From Acidimicrobiaceae bacterium UBA2093 (GTDB taxonomy: Bacteria; Actinomycetota; Acidimicrobiia; Acidimicrobiales; Ilumatobacteraceae), in NCBI GenBank assembly GCA_002331255.1, contig DCZD01000013.1, forward strand, positions 5,128 through 40,493: a stretch of DNA of 35,366 nucleotides. Direction: 5' to 3'. Positions 7,922 through 14,306 of this stretch are shown in pieces. The notes under the pieces were generated by a model. It was not told the DNA's origin, did not search any database, and saw only the letters and a list, made by a program, of their open reading frames with translations. The first letter of the stretch is position 1. Every line of letters begins with the position of its first letter. The position numbers and the translations under genes were made by a program.

Positions 7922-8503
7922 ATGTCGGTCACTAGTTTGGGGTTTGTGACAGGGCGACGGACAGTGGCAGAGGTGCTTGCTGACGCCCAACGACTAGGCA
8001 CCCTTGGTGATCGCCCCATCGATGAAGTAATTGAACATGCACAGCAGTTTCTTGCTGGTCTTGAAGGTGTCACGGGAACGGTGGTTGACATTGGCACGGG
8101 GGCTGGCGTTCCCGGTTTGGTGTTGGCAGAGGCTCGACCGGACCTAACGTTCGTGTTGGTCGACCGGCGACAGACCCGCATTGACGCGCTGAGTCGTGGA
8201 GTGACGGCCTGTGGTCTGGTGGATCGGGTGACGGTCATCGCCGGCGATACTGCAACGATCAGCCGGGATCAACGGTTCGCCGGACGGTGTGCCGCGGTGG
8301 TGAGCCGAGGGTTTGGACGACCACCGGAGACCTTGGACGCCGCCCGACCGTTCCTGTCCGTTGGCGGCCGGCTCGTGGTTTCAGAGCCCCCGGAGCCTGA
8401 CCCGGAACGCTGGCCTGAGGCCGCCCGGGAGGCCCTTGGATTCGGAAAACCCTTGTATTTCAAGGGAATTGTCATGTTCCACGTGGAACAATCGAGGCTC
8501 TAG
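7922..8503 (+). CDS. rsmG: 16S rRNA (guanine527-N7)-methyltransferase RsmG
   Basis: RsmG (GidB) uses SAM to methylate G527 of 16S rRNA. The 193-residue protein has the SAM motif TVVDIGTGAGVPGLVLA near residue 53, the acidic strand FVLVDRRQTRIDAL, and a later AAVVSRGFGRPPETL segment. It is shorter than most RsmG proteins (about 205-240 residues): the usual N-terminal WNxxxNLT region is missing, which is odd. Position between jag and parA matches actinobacterial origins. The last codons encode FHVEQ and overlap a parS site (8475-8490). The ATG at 7922 has only a weak AGG nearby; a GTG start slightly downstream is possible. Confidence 0.88.
   Translation: MSVTSLGFVTGRRTVAEVLADAQRLGTLGDRPIDEVIEHAQQFLAGLEGVTGTVVDIGTGAGVPGLVLAEARPDLTFVLVDRRQTRIDALSRGVTACGLVDRVTVIAGDTATISRDQRFAGRCAAVVSRGFGRPPETLDAARPFLSVGGRLVVSEPPEPDPERWPEAAREALGFGKPLYFKGIVMFHVEQSRL
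8475..8490. promoter_or_regulatory. parS: parS site 1
   Basis: TGTTCCACGTGGAACA is a perfect 16-bp palindrome close to the parS consensus TGTTTCACGTGAAACA. It lies inside the last codons of rsmG, just upstream of parAB. It is the likely ParB loading site. Confidence 0.9.
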
Positions 8504-8510
8504 AAACCTT

Positions 8511-8536
8511 CAGAATGTTCCACGTGGAACATTCTG
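8511..8536. promoter_or_regulatory. parS: parS site 2 within a 26-bp palindrome
   Basis: The same 16-mer recurs at 8516-8531, 41 bases from the first copy, and here the symmetry extends to a perfect 26-bp palindrome (arms start CAGAA and end TTCTG). It lies directly after the rsmG stop. Besides loading ParB it could act as a hairpin terminator for rsmG. Confidence 0.9.
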
Positions 8537-8575
8537 GGTCCCCCGAAAACCGACCTCGGTATCCACCCCTGGGGT

Positions 8576-8584
8576 TTCTCCACA
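8576..8584 (+). promoter_or_regulatory. DnaA-box-like TTCTCCACA before parA
   Basis: TTCTCCACA has one mismatch to TTATCCACA and sits within GGTTTCTCCACAGG, 58 bases before parA. The same 14-mer occurs upstream of dnaB, and the nonamer occurs in the dnaN-dnaA gap. Confidence 0.35.
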
Positions 8585-8642
8585 GGTCTACAATGATCTC
8601 GCTCAGTCTCCGCCCGACCAGCTGAGTAGGAGAATCCACGCC

Positions 8643-9473
8643 ATGACCGACACCGCCGGTTCGTCATCTGCGACCCCCTCAGGACCCCCAACCTTCCCGG
8701 TTGTCATAGCTGTCGCCAACCAGAAAGGTGGCGTGGGAAAGACCACGACCACCGTCAACCTCAGTGCCGCGCTTGCAGAGCTGGGCTTTCGTACCCTCAT
8801 TATCGACTTCGACCCTCAGGGCAATGCATCGTCTGGTCTTGACATCGATGCCCGGCGTTTGGATGCCACGATGTCGGAGGTGCTACTCGGTACCGAGTCG
8901 TTAGAGAACGCTATTGAGGCGACGGCAGAGAAGAACTTGTTCATTGCCCCGTCTGACAAGACCCTTGCCGATGCCGCAGCCGAGGTCATGACGAAGGATC
9001 GAGTGAGTCCGAATACTCGTCTACGCCGCGCCATCGAGTCAGTGGGCGAGGACTGGGACTACATCTTCATTGACTGCCCCCCGTCGCTCGACATGTTGAC
9101 CATCAACGCCTTCACGGCGGCTGCAATGATTGTGGCCCCAGTGCAATGCGAGTACTACGCCCTAGAAGGCCTGCGGGACTTGAGCTGGATCGTGAATGAG
9201 GTGAAGGAGAATCTGAACCCCAAGCTGCGCGTCGGTCATTTTCTGCTCACGATGTTCACTCACACCACTCTTGCGAACGAGGTGGAGGCCGACGTACGAG
9301 CCAACTACGGTGACCTCGTGTTCACGACGGTCATTCCACGCAATGTGCGACTGGCTGAGGCACCTTCACAGGGCAAGTCGATCTTGAAGTTTGACCCCTC
9401 ATCACCCGGTGCCAAGGCCTACCGGGCTGTCGCAAAGGAGATGAGCAATGGCGCAACGCCGCGGACTCGGTAG
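8643..9473 (+). CDS. parA: Chromosome partitioning ATPase ParA
   Basis: ParA (Soj family) is a Walker-type ATPase that dimerises on the nucleoid and drives ParB-parS complexes apart. The 276-residue protein shows the deviant Walker A KGGVGKTTTT near residue 29, the switch region IIDFDPQGNASSGL and the DCPPSLDMLTINA Walker B region. A 21-residue Ser/Pro-rich head precedes the core. The ATG at 8643 follows TAGGAG (8627-8632) at ten bases; longer in-frame starts would run through the parS sites. It overlaps parB by 26 bases. Confidence 0.96.
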   Translation: MTDTAGSSSATPSGPPTFPVVIAVANQKGGVGKTTTTVNLSAALAELGFRTLIIDFDPQGNASSGLDIDARRLDATMSEVLLGTESLENAIEATAEKNLFIAPSDKTLADAAAEVMTKDRVSPNTRLRRAIESVGEDWDYIFIDCPPSLDMLTINAFTAAAMIVAPVQCEYYALEGLRDLSWIVNEVKENLNPKLRVGHFLLTMFTHTTLANEVEADVRANYGDLVFTTVIPRNVRLAEAPSQGKSILKFDPSSPGAKAYRAVAKEMSNGATPRTR

Positions 9474-10383
9474 AGGTCTTGGGACTCTCATCCCACACGA
9501 CACCAAACGAGCATCAGGTAGTGATCGCCTTGCAACGAGTGAGCCTGATACGCCCGCGCCGCCGCCGGCTGTACCGAACTCAGCCTTACGCGATGTACCA
9601 GTTGGCAGCATCGAACCCAATCCGAATCAGCCACGTGCGCATTTTGATGAGCAGTCGCTTGCAGAACTTGCCGACTCCATTCGAGAGATCGGAGTGCTGC
9701 AGCCGCTGTTGGTGCGCGAGAAGGGCGATGGCACCTATCAATTGATTGCTGGCGAGCGACGCTGGCGTGCTGCGCAACGGGCCAAGCTCACCGTCGTCCC
9801 CGTTGTCGTTCGCGAAGTAAATGAGTTATCTAGTGTTGAGCAGGCACTTGTTGAGAACTTGCACCGCCAAGACCTCACGCCGCTTGAAGAGGCCTCTGCA
9901 TACCAGCAATTGGCAGAGGACTTCTCGCTCACGCATGAAGCTGTGGCCAAGCGGGTCGGCAAGAGCCGTGCCGCCATCACCAATGCGTTGCGATTGCTCA
10001 CGTTGCCCGCTGCCGTGCAGGGGTATCTGGCCGATGGGCGTTTGACCGCTGGTCACGCCAAGGCGTTGCTTGGTACTCCCGACCGTTCTGCCCAGGAACG
10101 ACTCGCTAAGTTGGCGGTGAACGACGGCTGGTCAGTTCGCGCGACCGAGGAAGCAGTTCGTGATGCGCAAGGTCGTAAGCCAGACCCCAAACCCGCAACT
10201 GGCGGCGGCGGAACGGCTCTTCGTGCGCCGGGCTTGCTTGAGCTGGAAAACCTGCTGTCGGAGTATCTCTCGACCAAGGTCTCGGTGAGCATGAGCGGTA
10301 AGCGCGGCCGCGTTGCTATTGATTTTGCAGATCTTGAAGATCTCGAGCGGATTTATCGCAAGATGACCGAAGGCCAGGACTAA
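9448..10383 (+). CDS. parB: Chromosome partitioning protein ParB
   Basis: ParB binds parS, is a CTP-dependent clamp that slides along DNA, and is moved by ParA. The 311-residue protein starts MAQRRGLGRGLGTLIP, a typical head for ParA contact, then an N-terminal CTPase domain with the GERRWRAAQ motif near residue 106 and ENLHRQDLTPLEEA near 136, a helix-turn-helix with VAKRVGKSRAAITNALRLL, and a C-terminal dimer domain ending YRKMTEGQD. AAGGAG lies seven bases before its ATG. It is in the parAB operon, overlapping the end of parA, and its parS sites are 1 kb upstream. Confidence 0.96.
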   Translation: MAQRRGLGRGLGTLIPHDTKRASGSDRLATSEPDTPAPPPAVPNSALRDVPVGSIEPNPNQPRAHFDEQSLAELADSIREIGVLQPLLVREKGDGTYQLIAGERRWRAAQRAKLTVVPVVVREVNELSSVEQALVENLHRQDLTPLEEASAYQQLAEDFSLTHEAVAKRVGKSRAAITNALRLLTLPAAVQGYLADGRLTAGHAKALLGTPDRSAQERLAKLAVNDGWSVRATEEAVRDAQGRKPDPKPATGGGGTALRAPGLLELENLLSEYLSTKVSVSMSGKRGRVAIDFADLEDLERIYRKMTEGQD

Positions 10384-10506
10384 GAGACCTTTATCCACAG
10401 GTCATCCACAGAACTTGAGGGTTTCGTAACAGTACCCTCAGGCTCTTCAATACATTGAGGATGAGACTTCACACACCACACACACTTGTGTGCAAACTGT
10501 GGATAA
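10384..10506. promoter_or_regulatory. Convergent parB/CwlM-like gap with two consensus DnaA boxes
   Basis: This 123-base gap between converging genes carries TTATCCACA at 10391-10399 (plus), TCATCCACA at 10402-10410 (plus) and TTATCCACA at 10498-10506 (minus), the last abutting the stop codon of the next gene. Two exact consensus boxes in 116 bases is far above chance. Between them is a hairpin TGAGGGT/ACCCTCA (10416-10440) that may end parAB transcription. No gene is visible. Confidence 0.65.
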
Positions 10507-11394
10507 CTAGCCGAGTGGCTCCGCCAACCATTCAGAGACTGCGAGAACCACAACATCAGCCAGTTTTGTGGCCCGCTGCAGCACAACTTCGACCGGACCC
10601 ACCGAGCAGATCACCGCGGGCATCTTCGTTTCACGGAGAATCGGCATGCGTAGACCCTGAATACGGCTCGGCATATCCGGCATCTTGTTGGACAAGGTGT
10701 TCGACAGGCGCAAGGCGAGTGCCTTACCGCCGACGCTGAAGAACGTGGGCACCTCGTAGTAGCAAAAGGTGCAGCCGGCGTCGGGGGACGGCTCGATACC
10801 GACATATACGTCGGCCCCGAAGCGATTGGCGGTGAGGGCCTGGTCTACTTGATCACCCTCGACCGTGATGGTCTGGGGGAAATCGGTCTTCAGGCGCCGT
10901 GCCACTGAGTGGGCGATATTGCTTGTGGTGCCGTACTGGCCAACTGCGATGCGATGCAGATCGCTATCGGGGCCAAGAGCCTCGGTCTCACGCACAGCGG
11001 CGACACCTGGGCCAGTGCCACTTTGGCCCCCGATACGGCCAAGTGTGTCGACAACGGTCGGGCCGCAGATGCCGTCGCCAGCCAGTCCGCAGTTCTGTTG
11101 GAACTCGGTCAGCGCTCGAACCGTGAGGGGGCCGTAGATGCCGTCGACCCGGCCACAGTTGAACCCGAGACGAGACAAGTGGGTCTGCAATTCAGCGACG
11201 TCATCTCCCCGTAAGTTCGGTGACCGCAGATACAACAAACGATCACCAAGTGACCACGATGCTTCAACGAGCATCGACCACGTCACTTCGTCACATTCAC
11301 CATCTGCACGCAGCCCGTACGCGTCTTGGAAAGCGAGCACCGCAGCATGCGTGCGACCACAGAAGACACCTTCATCAGCTCCGCGCGGAGCCAA
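10507..11394 (-). CDS. CwlM-like protein: PG-binding domains plus degenerate amidase_3 domain
   Basis: A 295-residue product if the TTG at 11394 is used. It has a peptidoglycan-binding domain (from about residue 1, TTHAAVLAFQDAYGLRADG-type pattern), a second one at about 57-120 (LGFNCGRVDGIYGPLTVRALTEFQ) and an amidase_3-like C-terminal domain. In that domain the residues expected to bind zinc or act as catalyst look lost: the usual SIHAN site reads VGIEPSP and the terminal LVE region reads AVICSVGP. It sits downstream of trxA, as cwlM does in M. tuberculosis, where CwlM is a regulator. In-frame codons upstream of the TTG encode further conserved PG-binding sequence (PGQRGDAVRNLQRRLSAAGF), so the true start is probably about 11478 at an ATT preceded by GAGGAG. 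Confidence 0.83.
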   Translation of the reverse strand: MAPRGADEGVFCGRTHAAVLAFQDAYGLRADGECDEVTWSMLVEASWSLGDRLLYLRSPNLRGDDVAELQTHLSRLGFNCGRVDGIYGPLTVRALTEFQQNCGLAGDGICGPTVVDTLGRIGGQSGTGPGVAAVRETEALGPDSDLHRIAVGQYGTTSNIAHSVARRLKTDFPQTITVEGDQVDQALTANRFGADVYVGIEPSPDAGCTFCYYEVPTFFSVGGKALALRLSNTLSNKMPDMPSRIQGLRMPILRETKMPAVICSVGPVEVVLQRATKLADVVVLAVSEWLAEPLG

Positions 11395-11456
11395 GAAACC
11401 TGCAGCCGACAGCCGACGCTGAAGATTGCGTACAGCGTCGCCGCGCTGGCCCGGTA

Positions 11457-11795
11457 CTAGCGGGAAGAGGGAAGAAATTCCGCCAACTCCTCAAGCAAAC
11501 GGCTCTTCGGAACGGCACCAACCATGCGTTTGGCCGGTTCACCTTTGTCGAACAAAATCATCGTGGGAATGCTCATGACGCTGAAACGACCAGCGATGTC
11601 GCCGTAGTCATCGACGTTGAGCTTGGCGATGGTGATGTCCTCGCCATTTTCACTCGCGATCTGTTCGAGGATCGGTGCGATCATCTTGCACGGACCACAC
11701 CACTCTGCCCAGAAGTCGACGAGAATCGGCTTGGTCGAGGAGTTGACTGTCTCGTCGAATGTCGAACTGGTGAGCGTGACGATGTTTGCACCCAT
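11457..11795 (-). CDS. trxA: Thioredoxin
   Basis: Thioredoxin reduces protein disulfides in the cytosol, taking electrons from TrxB next door. The 112-residue protein has the WCGPC active site near residue 32 in the context VDFWAEWCGPCKMIAP, the buried aspartate strand, and the cis-proline loop SIPTMILF. The length and all motifs are ordinary. It lies 57 bases after trxB, and its stop region overlaps the probable extended start of the CwlM-like gene. Membership of the trxB-trxA-cwlM run matches mycobacteria. Confidence 0.96.
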   Translation of the reverse strand: MGANIVTLTSSTFDETVNSSTKPILVDFWAEWCGPCKMIAPILEQIASENGEDITIAKLNVDDYGDIAGRFSVMSIPTMILFDKGEPAKRMVGAVPKSRLLEELAEFLPSSR

Positions 11796-11852
11796 GGTGG
11801 TTCCTTCCGTTGCGAATGAAATCTAGTTGGTGCAACGCCGGAGGCGTGCGAA

Positions 11853-12794
11853 CTATTCCGCTTCGAGCCAACGTTCGCAGTCAATGGCTGCCATGCATCC
11901 CGATCCTGCGGCGGTGATGGCCTGACGGTAAGTGTGGTCCTGGACGTCGCCACAGGCAAAGACACCTTCAATGTTTGTTCGACTCGAACCTGGAACAGTG
12001 ACGAGGTATCCGGTGTCTTCCATGTCGAGAATTCCGGTGAAAAGGTCGGTGTTCGGACGGTGTCCGATGGCGATGAATAGCCCTGTGACAGGCAACTGGG
12101 TCGTCTCACCTGTGACGGAATTCGACAACGTGACACCACTTAGTGTCTCGGTGCCGTGTAGCTCGGTGACCTGTGAATTCCAGATGACGTTGATCTTCGG
12201 GTTCGACATCGCCCGCTCTTGCATGATTTTTGAAGCACGGAAGACGTCACGACGGACGATGAGGTTGACCTTCGATGCGAACTTCGTGAGGAACGACGCT
12301 TCTTCGATGGCTGAGTCACCGCCACCCACTACTGCGATCTCATGCCCACGGAAGAAGAAACCGTCGCATGTTGCGCAGGTGGACACACCATGTCCGATGA
12401 GTTCTGTCTCACGTGGAAGTCCGAGCATGAGGCTTTGTGCACCGGTGCTGACAATGATCGATTGCGCCTTGTACTCGGTGTCACGAATCCATACTCGAAA
12501 TGGTCGGGCAGAGAAGTCGACCTTGGTGACTTTTTCGGTAATGAACTCGGCACCGAAACGCGATGCTTGTTCACGAAAGCGACTCATGAGCTCGGGACCC
12601 ATGATGCCTTCGGGGAAACCAGGGAAGTTCTCGACCTCGGTGGTGAGCATCAATTGACCGCCTGGCTGATCTGATGTGGATGATGGCTCACCCTCAATTA
12701 CAAGTGGTGCAAGTGAAGCACGTGCCGTGTAGATAGCTGACGTGAGACCAGCAGGACCTGAACCGATGATGATGACTTTGCGAACGTCGGACAT
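11853..12794 (-). CDS. trxB: Thioredoxin reductase
   Basis: TrxB is an FAD enzyme that uses NADPH to reduce thioredoxin. The 313-residue protein shows the FAD-binding Rossmann motif IIIGSGPAGLTSA near residue 8, the redox-active CATC near 140 in GVSTCATCDGFFFRG, the NADPH motif VVGGGDSAIEEA near 156, and the C-terminal FACGDVQDHTYRQA FAD motif. The length is normal. It lies three bases after a small membrane protein gene and 57 bases before trxA. Confidence 0.97.
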   Translation of the reverse strand: MSDVRKVIIIGSGPAGLTSAIYTARASLAPLVIEGEPSSTSDQPGGQLMLTTEVENFPGFPEGIMGPELMSRFREQASRFGAEFITEKVTKVDFSARPFRVWIRDTEYKAQSIIVSTGAQSLMLGLPRETELIGHGVSTCATCDGFFFRGHEIAVVGGGDSAIEEASFLTKFASKVNLIVRRDVFRASKIMQERAMSNPKINVIWNSQVTELHGTETLSGVTLSNSVTGETTQLPVTGLFIAIGHRPNTDLFTGILDMEDTGYLVTVPGSSRTNIEGVFACGDVQDHTYRQAITAAGSGCMAAIDCERWLEAE

Positions 12795-12797
12795 TGA

Positions 12798-13121
12798 TTA
12801 CTCCTTGACGTGACGGCGCCGCATGAGGATTGTCCCCACAAACAGGAACACTGCGCTGGCGATGAAATATGACAACCACACTGCTGCGTCACGGGACACG
12901 AACACGTCGAGGAGCGACTGCAGTGCACGTGACACGACGATGGCGAGAAGAATGATGATTGCAAAGACTCCAAATGTGGCGAGCAGACCGAACACCAAAC
13001 CACGTGCTGACTTCACTAACGGACGGGTGGTGCGGTCACGGATGTATGACACGATCGCATCAATGACATCAACGACTTTTGTCGCCAAGTCAGGATCGTT
13101 CAGCGGATTTCCGGCCACCAC
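12798..13121 (-). CDS. Small two-helix membrane protein
   Basis: A 107-residue protein with two predicted membrane helices: one near residues 42-66 (ARGLVFGLLATFGVFAIIILLAIVVS) and one near 80-100 (LSYFIASAVFLFVGTILM). The head NPLNDPDLATKVVDVIDAIVSYIRDRTTRP is soluble and the tail is RRRHVKE. It starts at a GTG (13121; a second GTG follows at once) and ends three bases before trxB. The layout resembles small membrane proteins near trxB in actinobacteria and phage-holin-superfamily proteins, but I cannot assign a function. Confidence 0.75.
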   Translation of the reverse strand: MVAGNPLNDPDLATKVVDVIDAIVSYIRDRTTRPLVKSARGLVFGLLATFGVFAIIILLAIVVSRALQSLLDVFVSRDAAVWLSYFIASAVFLFVGTILMRRRHVKE

Positions 13122-13179
13122 GTCAGCCTAACGGTGGAGGACCTCCTCGCTTGAGGCGCGCCACTGCCAATGCGTGGTG

Positions 13180-13701
13180 TCAGCCTCCAGAAAGCGAGAG
13201 CACGTACGAGTTCTCCTGGGAACACGTGTCTGCATTCAACAACACGACTTCGACACCATTTGCACCTGTGCGCAAGTAGAGATGCACTTGCACACCGTCG
13301 ACGGTGGTGGTGTTTAAGAACTGACCACCAGACATCGGCTGACCACATGGGTTGGTCGCGGTGTTACGGGTCTGGGTCACGTCGTTCTCGGCCGCGACAG
13401 TCACGTTGCCGTTGTCCCCGCCGTTCACCACGTATCCGATGAGACCGGCTGTGGCTGCGAGCACGACAGCCGCCGCAGCCGAAGCGAGCCAGTTCCGGTT
13501 GCGTCGACTGTCGACCATCGCCGCACGATCAGCGATTGGCATGTCATCGAAAGCCTGTAAAGCAAGTGAGATATGGGCGTTCTTGGTGGTTTCATCCGCA
13601 GGGAGAACGGCAGATAGAGCAGAGGAGATAGCTCGCTGCGTTGCGAGGTCGGTCGGCCCGTCCGGTGACGGCGGGTTAGGGGGCATGGGTGTAGTGGTCA
13701 C
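13180..13701 (-). CDS. Putative membrane anti-sigma factor
   Basis: A 173-residue protein encoded directly after an ECF sigma factor, whose stop it overlaps as GTGA (GTG at 13701). The soluble head of about 70 residues would be cytosolic; one membrane helix lies near 71-91 (WLASAAAAVVLAATAGLIGYVV); the remaining part with two cysteine-bearing segments (TNPCGQPMSGGQF and NADTCSQENSYVL) lies outside. No zinc-binding HxxxCxxC anti-sigma motif is visible. By position and topology it corresponds to the anti-sigma partner of SigM in mycobacteria, and this is an inference from neighbourhood rather than a recognised domain. Confidence 0.65.
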   Translation of the reverse strand: MTTTPMPPNPPSPDGPTDLATQRAISSALSAVLPADETTKNAHISLALQAFDDMPIADRAAMVDSRRNRNWLASAAAAVVLAATAGLIGYVVNGGDNGNVTVAAENDVTQTRNTATNPCGQPMSGGQFLNTTTVDGVQVHLYLRTGANGVEVVLLNADTCSQENSYVLSLSGG

Positions 13702-14306
13702 TGTGAATCCTCTGAGTGATGAGTCTGACGGTTCCCGTGGTGTGATTCGTTCCCGCCGTCACCGGATGCATGTGTACCGGCCAACAATCGGGCCATTTGT
13801 TCCCGTGCCCGAGACAAGCGGGATCGCACCGTGCCGACCGGCACGTTCTGAATGGCGGCAATGTCGTCGTATTCGAGGTCGGCGACGTGACGAAGGACGA
13901 GCGCCGTGCGAAACTCCTCGGGCAACTCTCGCAATGCGTGTACAACTGTCATTTGCGTCAATGTCGACTCGGATGAGTCGGTCATCGACGTGTTCAACGT
14001 GACGTCGTCATCTGTTGGTAATGGCCGGCGACGTATACGGCGTACTTCGTCGATCGCAGCGTTGGTCGCGATGCGGTACATCCACGTCGTCAACGACGAT
14101 CGTCCATCGAATGACGTGATCCCACGTGCGATTGCGATGAGCGCCATTTGTGTTGCGTCTTCTGCATCATGTGAGTTGATGACAATGCGATGAACCACCG
14201 CGCGGATGGTGTCGTAGTGGCGACGAAGGAGCGAGTCGACAGCGCCACGGTCTCCCTCTTGTGCGCGACGCACCAGTTCTTCGTCGCGCCTATCCACCTG
14301 AGTCAC
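13698..14306 (-). CDS. ECF RNA polymerase sigma factor (SigM-like)
   Basis: A 202-residue ECF sigma factor. Region 2 is visible as DAEDATQMALIAIARGITSFDGRSSLTTWMYRIATNAAIDEVRR and region 4 as RELPEEFRTALVLRHVADLEYDDIAAIQNVPVGTVRSRLSRAREQM. The GTG at 14306 overlaps the kinase stop as GTGA, favouring it over an upstream start. The head matches ECF proteins (VDRRDEELVRRAQEGDRGAV). The downstream gene is likely its membrane anti-sigma. Order kinase-sigma-anti-sigma-trxB-trxA resembles sigM-rsmA-trxB-trxC of mycobacteria. Its last 20 residues are His/Asn/Ser-rich and probably unstructured. Confidence 0.92.
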   Translation of the reverse strand: MTQVDRRDEELVRRAQEGDRGAVDSLLRRHYDTIRAVVHRIVINSHDAEDATQMALIAIARGITSFDGRSSLTTWMYRIATNAAIDEVRRIRRRPLPTDDDVTLNTSMTDSSESTLTQMTVVHALRELPEEFRTALVLRHVADLEYDDIAAIQNVPVGTVRSRLSRAREQMARLLAGTHASGDGGNESHHGNRQTHHSEDSQ

